From Xylaria sp. FL1777 (Eukaryota; Ascomycota; Sordariomycetes; Xylariales; Xylariaceae), in NCBI GenBank assembly GCA_022578965.1, contig MU400533.1, positions 1-64,000 on the forward strand: a DNA stretch of 64,000 nucleotides, given 5' to 3'. Positions 24,393 through 35,979 of the stretch are shown here, one piece after another. Below the pieces are notes generated by a model. That model was not told where the DNA came from, made no database searches, and was given only the letters and a program-made list of their open reading frames with translations. Both the position numbers and the translations under genes were made by a program. Every line of letters starts with the position of its first letter. Position 1 is the first letter of the stretch.

Positions 24393-26193
24393 TTAGGAAG
24401 AAGGCTGATAAGTCTGCTTGGGGAAAGGGTACCTGTGAAAAGGAAAGATGTCAGATCCAACTCAAATAATTTGCAGTGCACGTGGATTGGGTTGATGTGG
24501 AGTAGAGAGGAATGAGACTGGTGGAAAATGTTGTTGAGGATGGTGTTGTTGTTGTTGTCGTGGTTGTGTATCGTAATCCGTAGGGAAATAACTAGTTCTT
24601 CCAGGCCAGTTTTGAAGACAGCCAGCTAGATTTAATGCACAGAAAATTGTCGTTGCCATATGGTCTCCAGATTTGTGCCTTTTTCTTTTTCTTTTTCTTT
24701 TTTTTTACGGTACGCGGGATAGACAAGTCGGGAAATACGTAAGGGAAAGGGGGGGTACTTACGAAGGTCCAAGCTCCTGAATGCTCAACGCCGCAAGCCA
24801 CTGCCCCATGTCTACAGCCGTCTTAATGTCCTTACCCTGGACGAGGCCGGCAACGAAGCCACCAGCGAAGGCGTCACCAGCACCGTTGGTGTCGTTGATC
24901 TTGTCGGCACTGATGGCGTGGACGGGGAACTGCTGGACCTCGTCCTTGCCCTGGAAAGCGACAATGGTAGGGCTCGTGCCCTGGGTGACTATGGCGACGC
25001 GGGGCCGCTGGGTGTTCTTCTTGGGCAGGTTGGCGAGGGCCTTGGCGATGGCGGGGACGTCGTCGGCGATGGCGGCGAGGTCGTGGGAGTTGGCGTAGGC
25101 GGCGGCCTCGGTCTCGTTGCAGATTATGTAGTCCCAGTACGGCGACGAGGCGTCGAGCGGGTCCTTGAAGAACTGCGGGATGAAGGGCGCCGAGAGGTTC
25201 ACGATGAACGTCTTGTTCTTTGCCGCGGCCTCCTCGCCCAGGGCTGCGATGGCTGGTGGGCAGACTTTGTGGTAGAGGCGCCCTTGTCAGCTTTTCGGGC
25301 CCCGTCTGTAGTAGTAGGTGAAGAGAAAGACGGGAAGATTTGAAGATTATGGACGGGTAAAACAGGACTGTTGCGTATCGTATATCGCATAACACATACC
25401 GGTGAAATGGAAACCACCAACATAGAAGAAGTCGGCGCCCTCGGCCAGCTTCCAGATCTCGGGTTGCTTGAGATGCTCGATGTCGTAGAGGTTGGCGGCG
25501 CCGAGGTCGGTGCAGAGGGAGCGGTTGGCGCCGGTGATGATGGCGCCGCAGCGGCCGGTGGGGGCGCTGGGGTCGACGCGGTACTCGACGCGCAGGCCGA
25601 CCTGCTTGACGGCGTCGCGCAGGATGGCGGCGTACTTGTCGTCGCCGACGCCGCCGAGGTAGACGACGCTGTTGGGGGGCAGCACGTACTGGGCGCCGCG
25701 GGCCGTGTTCTGCGCCGCGCCGCCCGCGATCAGCTTGGCGTCGTAGTTGTTCAGCAGCTCCTCGTACAGCGGGATGTGCTTCTCCTCCGCCAGGATCGCG
25801 TCATTCGCCTTGAGGCCATACTTGTCCAGGAGCTTCTCGTCCGCGAAGGCTTGGATGTCTGTTCACGATGGCGCGCCGGGTGCGCGGGTTGTCAGCCAAT
25901 GCGTCTCGGGATGGGGATCTGGGGGGACGGGATAAGAAGGTCTTCGGGATTGTGACTCGTCGCGCGTGACGCTCGGGAAAGAAGCCGATTGCTTCCTGGG
26001 CAGGCGGGGATATGATGATCCAACGCTGCGATCAGAGATAACAGAGACACACGTGTTCCACCTGAGAGTTACCAGGGCTAGAGTGGCACAGCAGCGACTA
26101 ACGCACCTAGCAATTCGACAGGGTAGAGAGACTAGACCTACCAAGGAGAGGATTTTCCAGGCACAGGAGGGCGAATTCTTTGTTGGCAGTCAT
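24393..26193 (-). CDS. Adenosine kinase
   Basis: Predicted 350-residue protein, close to the usual ~345 for this PfkB-family enzyme, which phosphorylates adenosine to AMP in purine salvage and clears adenosine from the methyl cycle. Exons (minus strand) are 26193-26142, 25858-25400, 25264-24763 and a 40-nt terminal exon 24432-24393 encoding YPFPKQTYQPSS. The first join gives the typical ENPLLDIQA start. Visible motifs are GGAAQNTARG near residue 65, the NETEA anion/metal motif at 220-224, and DTNGAGDAFAGG at 295-306, with Asp301 as the expected catalytic base. Intron 1 (283 nt) and intron 3 (330 nt) are long for this window, and intron 3 contains a TTTTTC microsatellite. Exon 2 and much of exon 3 have very high GC at third positions compared with neighbours. 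Confidence 0.93.
24680..24707 (+). repeat. TTTTTC microsatellite in adenosine kinase intron 3
   Basis: Four TTTTTC-type units and a run of T on the + strand, so an A/G-rich tract in the transcript. It lies inside the 330-nt last intron of the adenosine kinase gene. Confidence 0.8.
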
Positions 26194-28587
26194 CTTGGAA
26201 TAAAAAGGGGAGCGGAAAGGCGGGGTTGTGAGGAATGAAGCGGGATAGGATGGCTTGGAGGGGCAAGAATTTATAGGAGTTGGGTATCTTAGAAGCGCAG
26301 ACCCGTAAGCTGAGTATCTCCCGCTTGTTAATTGCCGGCGCAGGACGAATGGGTTTAGCGCATGGACTGCTCTTGCTGTCATTTTCCAAGGTTGGTGACT
26401 GAACAGTAATTGAATAGTAATACCTACCTTAGGAGGTACATTCATATACACGTACAGAATATGCAGAGGAGCGGGCACTACCTTATTCTTCGGCGCGGAC
26501 ATTTAGTGGGTCTGCCTTATTACCTATCACCGGGCCGGTGCCACGGATAGCGGCATAGGGCGCAAACACATATAGCTGTGGCCTACCGGTCTTGATTCTC
26601 GGAGAGCAGCTTGGCATTATTGCCGCCACCGTATCCCTTATCCTCGACCGTACACCAAGTACCTACGTAGCCACCGAGGTGCCTAGGTACAATTAAATGA
26701 TTTTTGGGAGGAGCCCCGGTATAGTGTTGCCATATTAGCAAAGGATGATAACGCTATTAAGAGGCTCCCTCCGAAAAGAATCACTTCAACGGCATCTCGG
26801 GCTCATTCTAGCCCACAATTCCCGGGCTTCCGTCGCATAAGGTAGCTCATATTCATAGTCCAGCAAGCATGGAGTACAATGTTCAAAGTTAGTGGGATCT
26901 AAATTCGATATGTAATTATAGCATTAGCAATACCTTATTCTATCGAATTATTCTAGTAGCTGGTCCCTGAGCAGTTATGATGTATGCCGTCTCCTAAGCA
27001 CAGTCTAAATGTACGGTTATCCTCCTTTCCCATTTTATCGCTTCTTGGGTATAAGTTCTCTGCAATATAACTCAACTCATTCCGTTCATTCCGCTGAAAG
27101 AACGGGTTCGAACACGCCCAGCTATGTCCCCTAATACCAAAAAAACAAAAACAAAAAAAAACAGATTATAACATGATCAGAGACTACTGCAACTGTATTA
27201 GCGCCCAGAACAGACACGCGGTGGAGTTATACGTAGATGTTGTCGAGAATGCAACTCTGCTAGAGGTTAGTTAGTTAAGTGGCATTAAGCTTCCTAATAC
27301 TAGTCAGGGAGACAGCCTAGTATATACGTACTAAGTTCATTATATAGACCCCAGAGGTCTTTATGTGACTATATCCCCTAACATGAATTGTTTTAAAATC
27401 CCCGGGAGCTTTGGAATAGTGTTAAAGAGAATCAACCGGCGTGGTATGCATATCTGGTTCATTGCTTCCGCATAAACAAGGTCACAAGCCGCTCTTAATT
27501 ATTTCCTGGATTTCCAGCTTTCGCCCACGAGCTAATTGTCCGTCAAGGCTAAGCGGTGAACCCAACTCTTCGTATCTATTCAGGATATCGGTAGGCGTTT
27601 CGAGATCATACCGACGGGTCCTTTTGATACCCCCGAAATAGCAGACGATTCGTAAAACTCATGCGTAAATGGTTAATATTGTTGTCATCGTCGTCGGACT
27701 CCCCTTTTCCATATGCTATGTGACTGCGTATAAGTCCATCTATTCACTCTGGAGTAAAATCCTCTGACACTTCAAGAACTAGGCGGGTCCCAATATCTAG
27801 GGTATGAAGCTCGAACACTTAGTAGACAAACTTAAATACAATATTTACGCCTGAAAAGAAATAAAAGCTCTCGAAAGATAGCAACAATAAATTAAGAAGA
27901 CAGTGTATCCTTTTACTATTCTAAAACAAGGGTTTCCGTTGTCTCAATTGGGCCAATTTGGGTTGTATTAGAGTGACCTTTTCGGCAGCAAAGTGTCTAC
28001 AAAGAATAAATAGGTAGGCATGTCAAATGACGGACGGTGGAGTTACTTGCCGCAACTTGACCCACGAAGGATCACGGCACGACTGTACACAGTGCATCTA
28101 TAGCATAGTAATCCGGCCTTCAAACGGATATGGCCTAAGGCACATAAACGTCTATTAGGATAGGTAAGCTGTCTGTTGCATCGGTCTGAAATGGAAAGAC
28201 CCTGGCCTAACACATCATCTACGCGATGGCATGAGATCTCAGACCTTCATAATTAATGCCTCCGGCTTAGACTAATTTGTCTTTCTCTCGGTTGGATTAA
28301 CGTCATTTTTTTCATTACACAATCCAGCGTCTACTCTGGAATCTGCCTATCTTCGGCCCGTGTACAGTCCTTACGACCATGACATTATCACATGTAGGGA
28401 GTTCCGTGACATCCGTTCACGCTTCGCGTCACTTCGTAAGAATTTTCCGAGGAGTTGTAATGTAGAATCTGATGCCGGGTACTTTCCCATTGAGCCTATT
28501 TCATGTCGACTCGCCTGTACCTGAAGATGCAAAGAGCAACAACGAAACTCCAACCGCCTATAAACCAGTGACCATAAGAGCAGCCGT
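26194..28587. other. Intergenic, partly decayed
   Basis: The first 300 bp are the adenosine kinase promoter and contain TACCTACCTTAGGAGGTA near 26,421. From about 26,700 to 28,300 the sequence is moderately AT-rich with no complete gene. One 58-codon protein-like frame on the minus strand (27,482-27,658) is listed separately. The last ~250 bp are the 3' flank of the ribosomal protein gene. Confidence 0.5.
27482..27658 (-). pseudogene. Isolated protein-like fragment, unknown
   Basis: Fifty-eight open minus-strand codons bounded by TGA stops read like ordinary protein (CYFGGIKRTRRYDLETPTD, then NRYEELGSPLSLDGQLARG). Composition is balanced, unlike a random frame in this AT-rich gap. There is no good start codon or splice continuation on either side. 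I do not recognise the family. It may be an exon of a decayed gene, or chance. Confidence 0.25.
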
Positions 28588-29588
28588 TTACTCCTTTGTC
28601 TTTTGCGTACCACGGAGAAGACCTGTCCGTCTGGCAGCAATAAGACCAGCCTTTTGACCCTGTGCAGCGTATCTTGAGATGGTCGAAGCTTTACCGATGT
28701 GTTGATGGTTACCCTGGCAGTCAGTGTTAGCGTTTTCCCTGTTTCTTCGCTCATAGTCCATCGTAGAGAACTTACACCACCGTGAGGATGGTCAACAGGG
28801 TTCATGGCAACACCACGGGTCTTGGGCCATGAGTTGCGCTTGACGGCGAACTTATGCTTGGCACGAGAGGCCTTGAGGAGGGGCTTATCGGTACGGCCAC
28901 CACCGGCAACGATACCGATCATGCCACGAGCGCTGCTGCTGACGACCTTCTTGGCACCTGAGGGAAGCTTGATACGGGTCTTGCCCTCGTCGGGGTTGTG
29001 GCCGACGATGGTGACGTAGTTGCCGGAGGTGCGGCCCAGAGTGCCACGGTCGCCAACCTTCTCTTCGACGTTGGAGACGACGGTACCTTCGGGCATGGAG
29101 GAGAGAGGGAGGATGTTGCCGACGGTGAGCGAGGCGTTCTTTCCGGCGTAGATGAACTGGCCAGTGTACATGCCCTCGTTGGCAATGAAGGTCTCCTTGA
29201 CCTGCTTGAACTTGTAGGGGTGGCGGAAGACGACGCGGGCGAGGGGCGCACCACGGCCGGGTTCGTGGATGATCTCCTTGATCACGCCTCGCATGTAGCC
29301 ATGGCGTTCGGCGTAGTCGAGGCTTCGGAACTTGGCAGGGGCCTTTCGGAGGCGGGTGTTGGCGGCTAAAGAGAATTGTGAGCAAGCTGCTGGCGGCCTG
29401 GACGGGGAAACTCGTGATTCGAGGGCATCGAGGGCATCGAGGGGAACCTACTGAAGATACCGCCGTTACCCTTTCTCTGGTTTCGGATCTGGAGTTGCGA
29501 TTAGCAATTGTTTTGGTTTGGTTTGTTGCATTGCCTTTCATGGGCTTGAATTCGAGGGCAGTAATTGTCGACTTACAACGCGACCCAT
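28588..29588 (-). CDS. 60S ribosomal protein uL2 (Rpl2/L8)
   Basis: Predicted 254-residue protein, exactly the length of yeast Rpl2. It is a core 60S subunit protein near the peptidyl-transferase centre. Exons on the minus strand are 29588-29577 (only MGRV), 29488-29452, 29365-28776 and 28713-28588, with all junctions in frame. The hallmark [18 protein letters not shown] loop, whose histidine is needed for peptidyl transfer, is rebuilt across the last 62-nt intron. The C-terminus reads [14 protein letters not shown]. Very short first exons and strong codon bias are normal for fungal ribosomal protein genes. It is transcribed divergently from the RRM protein gene. Confidence 0.96.
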
Positions 29589-30224
29589 TGTGGCGGTCTA
29601 CTGTGCGCAATCCGAGGTGTTGAGAGAAGGAGGTGATGGGTGTGAGGGATGGTGGTTGAACTCGAAGTTTTTTGGTGTAGAGACAGACGCCAAATTCATG
29701 AGCCGACAATTTTCCTTGATCCGCTAGTTTGTGTGGGAGCCAGCTGGTCCCAGTCCTCGCTTGACCCTAATCGTGTGGCCTGTGCGCGATGCTCCTCCGA
29801 AGTACCTTGGTACAGAATCCAGCCACAAGAGTGATTCACCAGCCACAATGGCTCAACGCCCTCCGTGGGAACAGTGGGACCGTGGTGAAGGCCAGTCTTT
29901 GGGTCCCGTACCAAACGCGATAAGCCAACGACCCCTGCAGGGATTAAAGTGAACTTGACGCGCGTAGGAGCCTCACCATTCTAGATGCATCCTCCTCCTC
30001 AACTACTATACTTGTACTTATCACTCTAACTATATTACAACAATCATTATTGCCTCCTCCTCCATTCGCCATTCGCCATTCTCCATTCGCCATTCTCCAT
30101 TCTCCATTGTCAATCACGCTCTTTCTCTTCAGACTCGACGACACTTAGCCTATCGTCCGCTTGGTAGCTGTTTGACATCTTCACTCCCAATTTAAGCCGG
30201 CATTTCGGCCAAGGAACCGACGCC
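29589..30224. promoter_or_regulatory. Divergent promoter between rpl2 and the RRM gene
   Basis: The 636-bp gap must hold both promoters. ACCCTAA on the + strand at 29,764-29,770 (TTAGGGT toward rpl2, ~180 bp before its ATG) matches the telobox-like element reported in promoters of ribosomal protein genes in several ascomycetes. A single match of this length could be chance. A CCATTC-type microsatellite lies ~120-165 bp before the RRM gene start. Confidence 0.4.
30060..30108 (+). repeat. CCATTCG/CCATTCT minisatellite
   Basis: Seven to eight head-to-tail units of CCATTCG or CCATTCT/CTCCATT, in the promoter or 5' leader of the RRM protein gene. Confidence 0.8.
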
Positions 30225-31306
30225 ATGTCGAAACAGAAGCATGCGCTCGAGTTTGAAAAGATCATCAATGACGGCCGGGAGCGCAAGCGCAACGAGGAGC
30301 TCGCTGCGCGCATATTCTCCAAAGACAGCCAGCGCCGAGCCAGCGCGCCCCTGAAACCCGGCGCTGGTGGTTCGCTCGCGAGTCGGGTTGGTGTCAAGAA
30401 GGTAATACCAGTCTGCTTCATCCGTCCTGGAAGGGTCGAGCGCTCACGCACCTAGCACAGCGCGTATCCTCCGGCGCCCGCGTCCCAGCTGGCAATATCA
30501 ATGGCGACTGGACGCACGATCTTCACAGTACGACGCAGGACGGTCGACGGCCGAGGGCGCAGCAGCCAGCCCCCAATTCCCTCGCTGCTCGGGTCCATGC
30601 GCCCGGCACCACTCTCCCTAAACCCAGACCTGGCGCACAGAACACGCGCTCGAATCGCACAAATAAGCTGGCGAATGCCTTCACGCGGACTGCGGCTTCG
30701 TCGAACAATGCCCAGCAGATGAACGTTGCCGACTCGAATGAAGGGCGTGGCTTCACCATAAAGGGATTGGCCGGTCCATTCGCAGTACTGGCACAGAACT
30801 TTGCGCCGGGCACGACGGCCGCCGACATCGAGAGCGCCTTGACTCCCGTAGGGGGGCTGATCAGTAGCTGTCGGCTAGTTAAGACCTACCCGCTTGTCAT
30901 TGCAGAGATAGTCTTCGAGAGTAAAGAGGGTGCCGATCGGGTGATAGCGAGGTTTGATAATCAAACCGTGAGCCTTCTTTTCCCAATTCCCTCCCCAAGT
31001 GGTCCAATAAGAACAGGAACTGATGAACGTGCTATATCTTAGGCCGATGGCCGAACATTAAGTGTCTACATGAAGCCCGGCGGCTACACGGCACCGCCTA
31101 CCGGTCCACGTTCCCAGCGCACTAACGAGACGAGACTCGCTGGCAATAGTGTTCTTGTTGATGGGTCTATGGGCTTCAATGATCCCATGGACACCGAGGA
31201 CGCAAACCAAGGTCTATACAGCGATGACTTGGTCTCCACGAACCAGACAAAAGGGAACAGCAATGGCAGTTATCGCAGAGACCGTAGCTTTCGGCAAGGA
31301 CGATAG
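30225..31306 (+). CDS. RRM-type nuclear RNA-binding protein
   Basis: Predicted 315-residue protein from exons 30225-30401, 30461-30967 and 31043-31306. The N-terminus (LEFEKIINDGRERKRNEELA) is a charged helix. Residues ~60-150 are basic and disordered. Residues ~160-240 look like a single RRM: an AVLAQNFAPGTTAADIESAL-type beta1/helix1, then an IAEIVFESKEGADRVIARFDNQT-type RNP1/helix2 region continuing after intron 2 with DGRTLSVYM. The short charged helix, basic linker and single RRM resemble Yra1/Aly-like mRNA export adaptors, but the RNP motifs are weak, so the export role is inference. Intron 1 has two AG sites 5 nt apart; only the second (CACAG ending at 30460) keeps the frame. Confidence 0.7.
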
Positions 31307-33074
31307 GACGGTCGATGAAGGACGGCTGTTGTAACGGCGATAATGATAAAAAATCTAAGAGTTGCTCAATGCCCCGATGGAGAAATAGTCCCCATCAGGA
31401 CTGCTTACCAAACATCGCTTCCTCACAGCGAGAGAAGAAGAGGAATATTCGATAGTAATCCTGGCGTCGTAACCGAATTTTCATGTACTACTATAAAGGC
31501 GTGGACTGGACTGGATTGGACGTGCTCTTTGCATGTGGATGGAATTCGACAAAACGGTACGTGCTACATATGGCGCTAAAGGGGCGAACAAGGTACCGAT
31601 ATATTATGACGGCGGTTGTGAGTGATGCCCACCAAACTTAATTAGGTAGGCAGTAAAATGAATCATAGAATTTCCAGAAGACGCCGCTGGCGTCTTCGTA
31701 CAATGTAACCACATAAATGATCTCTGTCCATATAAGTAGTTTTGTGCTGTCTGTACTTACTTATCACGTATCTATCCTCAAGCAATGGAGAATGATAATA
31801 TTGCTCAGCTTGCAATCGAAGACTGTGCTGCTTGGGAAGAGGAGAGACGAATGGTGGTATGAACACCATCTTGGCTGATGGTTTTCCTCACTAGTATTTC
31901 ACATACTATTATTCGTCAGCACTTGACCTGTTGCCCCAATTCATCAAGCCAGGTAGTTTAGATCGCAAAGTAATATTTCCTCTTCTCGATTCCCGGGCTC
32001 TGACTATATCATCCCTAGTACCTTCTCAAACCCCTTCGACATGTATCCTATAATCACTATTTGATGTTGTACAATGTGCGCTTGCTTTGGTAAGCCGATG
32101 ACGTGAGAGGGCTCACCAAAGCACATCGCAAAAATGTCGAATAAACGATACAACGAATAAACGAAGGAGGTTGCTAGGTATAATCTAGGAAGGGAATCCA
32201 AGTGTTCATTCATTCAAGAAGTACACATACGAGCTTGCTTGTGCTGGCTACGTGCATAACTCGACAAATGCTTTCCCTCCCATCTGCCGCTTCTCGAACA
32301 ATATCACAGGCTACGTAGATTTAATAGTCACCCGTATGTACCCAGGCAACCAGTGCGTGCCGTTCATAGCAACACCCTTGCTCCCTTTGCTTTCTTTTCA
32401 TTTTCCCTTTCCAAGAACTTCAACAACTCAAAATTTCAGTTGCCCACTTGGCTACATTCTACGGTCGCGTGTGCGCATCGAGCCCTCGCTCATCCTAAAA
32501 GGTGGAAAGAGCCCCAGGCGAACAGCTGCTGCGGCAGCTTTGTCACTACAGAACTCATCCATTGCGATTCAGAATATAGAAGGTAGTCGAAAAGAAAGAA
32601 AGAAAGAAAAATACAAAAGAAGCACCCCTAAAGGAATGCATCTGCAGGACATGCAACCAGGGGATTTGAGCCACCTCTAGCCAGATGGGTTCTCCCTTCT
32701 CGTGATCGAAGTCTATGCTGTCTTAGCCCTTTAGTCGAGTGGCTAGGCTCGCATTTCCATGTCTGTCAAAGCTCTTGATCGTCTGCACGGAATGGCCAAG
32801 ACACACGACTTGAGAACCCCACTGACAATCAGTTTCAGTGGCGCGCCTCTTGAGGTATTCTATATACCTGCCCGCCGATCTCTCGTCTCGAACATAGTAG
32901 TCGGGACCAACCTCCACGGCACCATCTCTCAAGTCTCCATTTAATCAAATCATTTGAGACTTAAGGCTCCCAATATATAGCCGAGTACGGCCGTGAAGGG
33001 ATCTCATGGATGCGTGGTAATGTGGCACGCAGGTATGGGCATATTCCGGGCTTTGTAGGTTCCATGCAGCTTCT
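31307..33074. other. Intergenic between convergent genes
   Basis: No gene is supported. The frames present (for example 32,252-32,680 +) have no conserved-looking content. A short AAAG microsatellite lies near 32,590-32,612. The segment next to 33,075 is the 3' flank of the kinase gene. Confidence 0.5.
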
Positions 33075-35979
33075 TCAATGCCACGGGCTTTGGTTACTAA
33101 AGCCCTCTTCAAGCGTTCGTTCTTCCAAGTTCCGGATAAAATCACGGTTGCCGCCTCTGGTACCGCCCCTTTGTGCTCGGCTATCTCGTCGGCCGGCAAC
33201 TCTACCAGCACCGGGATCCGTGAGACCCATACCCTCGGCAGGTGGAGGGTAGTACGCTGGGCTTGGCTGCAGCCGAATCGGTTGGCTTGGGTCTAGATGG
33301 CTTGCAACTCTCTGAATCGCTGCCGGGATTCCGCTCTGTTGCTGGTCCATGGTAGACGCTCGCTGACGTCCAGCTCGGACTGTAGCTTGTTGGTATAAGT
33401 TTGGTTGTGGTACACCGCCATAGTTCGCGGCCGGCATTTGTGCCGGCGGTGGATTCATGACCATTTGGCCATATGGCGATTGCTGAGCAGCATAAGGGGG
33501 AGGCGCACCGCCATGGCCACCGCCTGGCGTATACATGCCATTATTCCCATATATGGGAGGTTGTCCATGGGGAGGCTGCGGATATTGGTTAGTTTGCATC
33601 GCATAGTTGCCTTGAGCAGCAGCCTGTGCTTGAGCCTGCGCCTGCGCCTGGACTGCTTGCTGCCTTTCTCTTTGCTTGCTGAGTTCGGCAGCTTGCTGCT
33701 GCTGTTGAGTGCCTGGTGCCGGTGACCGGTTAAGCGAGCTTGATTTTAAGTTCATTGGCGGGACGAAAGGACCTGTAAACTTTTGCTGAGTAATGAATGG
33801 ATGGAGTTTAGCCTGTTGAGGCGACCACCGTTCGAGAGGGCTAATTGTCAACAACCCTCGTACGAAATCAATAAAAGCCGTTCGATTACTCATTTCTAAG
33901 GAGAGTGATTAGCTTGTGCTGGTCCTACGTTAACACCTTCTAGATACTCACCTCGATCAACCTCGCTCGGTTTCATGTTTTTCCGTGGCAGCGGATACGT
34001 TTTGATGATCTCGGGTAGGTTACTCGCTTGAAAGTATTTCTTACTAGGTTGTTCTTTCGCATTGCGCTCTCGAGAGTATTGTTCCATGCTCTTGAGATGA
34101 TAGCTCTTTCGGCCATACTCGTCCTGTCTCTTTTCGAAAAAGTCACCGGCTTGTTTGCCAACCTCTATCATCCAATTTGGAGGATTGCCAAGCATCTCGA
34201 CAATCCTTGATACCTGGTTATATTCAGAGGATCCAGGGAATAAAGGCAGTCCCAGGAAAAGTTCGACTACAATGCAGCCGAGAGACCACATGTCGATAGC
34301 GGACGAGTACGGAAGGCCTAGTAATACCTCTGGTGATCGATAAAATCGTGACTGAATATAGGTGTACACCGTTTGCCGCTCGTCACAGGCCGAACCAAAA
34401 TCGATAATCTTGATGATCGGACTCTCCAGGTTCTTGAGTAAGATATTCTCTGGCTTCAAATCACAATGTATTAATCGAGCCTTGTTGAGGAGGGCCAATC
34501 CGTTTAGCAGCTGTTGCGCGAAGACTCGCACGAGCGTCGTGCTAAGGCCACGGAATTGATTCTGTTTTATCAATTCATACAGATTGACGCTCAGTAATTC
34601 GAATACCAAGCAAAGATGCTGCCGATGTATAAAAGTGTCTTTAAGCCGTAGTAGATGATGGTCGTCGTTTTTGTCAAGCTTTGTGTTTACCTGTCCGCCG
34701 GTTAGGCTTTAGAGTGGGAAAGTGGTGTGGTGACACAACATACTAAGTCTAGTACCGATACTTCCATCATACTCTGGTTAAAGTAGGCTGTTCGATTTTT
34801 GATGACTTTAACAGCTACAACCTCCTGTGTTTTCAGGTTTTGGCACTTGACAACCTGCCCAAAAGTTCCCTGTCCGAGCACATCTAGAATCAGGTATCGG
34901 TTCCTAGAGGGGGTCAGCTTTTCAGGTAGAAATAGATCATGTCAGCGGAGGACGCACTTGTGGCCAGCCTCCTCTGATCCTAGTATATCGTTGACATAGA
35001 GTATATAGTCGCTATCTTCGTTGTCGTATCCATCATTCTTGGTTCCTTTGCTCGGCTTGGTTAAAACTCGGCGGGGATTTCTCGACGATTCGTACTTAAA
35101 ATTGGGGTTACAGATCCGGTATGTCGCGGGTAGATGGACAGTGAGGGCTTGCAGAGGCTGTGATAAAAGCTTAGCATATCATTTTGGGGGGTTCGGAGTC
35201 CGGGGTCATACACTTATGAAGCCACCTTCAGGGTTTGCACGTCGAAACGGCGGTTGCGAGTTAATCCTTGGCTGCAGTTCCGATGGTGACCCGATTTTCC
35301 TAAGTTGAGGAACGGGCTTCTTCTCAGCAGGGACCTTAGAGGCCTGTGCATGTGGCGGCCGCCGTGGCGACTTGGGATCGTTAGTATAAGCGCCATCGAG
35401 GGCAGGTACCGTGGGTGATTGATAGTTGTCCTGGCTATTGACGTAAGGCGCTATCGGTGGAAGTTGTGAGCCCTGGCGACCATAGTAAGGGCTTGTAGGA
35501 GGATAGTCAGATCGATTTGGGGACTGACGTTGATTGTGCGGTGTCGAGAATTGCGCTTGATTCGACGTCACCTTGGCGCCGTATGGTGACGTAGGCGAAA
35601 GAACCTCCATAGGCGAGTAGCGCTGAGCAGCAGCTGAAGGCTCAGACGGCGAATGTAGGTTAGCCGATCGGCCGCTGCCAGAGAGATGGGATTGATGATG
35701 TGGTCGCATAGGATACTTCATAGCGCCGTAGGGGTCATGAGCATCTTGCATGGGAACGTCGCCATTACCATCGCGCGGAGCGGTGATAGGTGACGCGACG
35801 CTAGGTTGTGCGGAATGGGAGTTTATTGTGCTCTGGTATTGGTCGTACTTGAAGCCAGCGGGCGGGTGAGCCAGTCCGGGCTGCTGTTGAGAGTATTCAC
35901 GGGTAGGCGTCGTTTGACTGCTGCCGTTGTATCTTCTCGAACCGCCGGTGGCGTCCTGATAGCTCGGCCATTGATCCAT
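33075..35979 (-). CDS. DYRK-family protein kinase Yak1
   Basis: Predicted 895-residue serine/threonine kinase. Exons on the minus strand are 35979-35212, 35157-34958, 34903-34744, 34690-33952 and 33895-33075, separated by 53-56 nt introns. The N-terminal ~255 residues are Pro/Gln/Ser-rich. The kinase domain covers ~324-657: glycine loop GQGTFG at 333-338, Lys355 in VAVK, HCDLKPEN (Asp453) in place of HRD, DFG at 473-475, the DYRK activation-loop YTY at 485-487 for autophosphorylation, and RSPE at 494-497. The tail has Gln/Ala runs. Yak1 kinases act downstream of TOR/PKA to restrain growth and promote stress responses; in filamentous fungi they affect conidiation and stress tolerance. The HCD and YxY motifs place it in the DYRK class rather than with CDKs or CLKs. 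Confidence 0.95.

Noticed and set aside
25371..25955. 194-codon plus-strand frame
   Set aside because: Antisense shadow of the GC-rich adenosine kinase exon 2, with Val/Gly/Ala/Asp-only composition.
28885..29709. 274-codon minus-strand frame over rpl2
   Set aside because: Out-of-frame reading of the rpl2 exons and introns, giving Arg/Pro/His-rich low-complexity translation.
32720..32760. tRNA-like D-arm sequence (TTTAGTCGAGTGGCTAGGCTCGC)
   Set aside because: No matching T-arm (GGTTCGA box) or acceptor stem at the right distance. No tRNA gene could be supported anywhere in the window.
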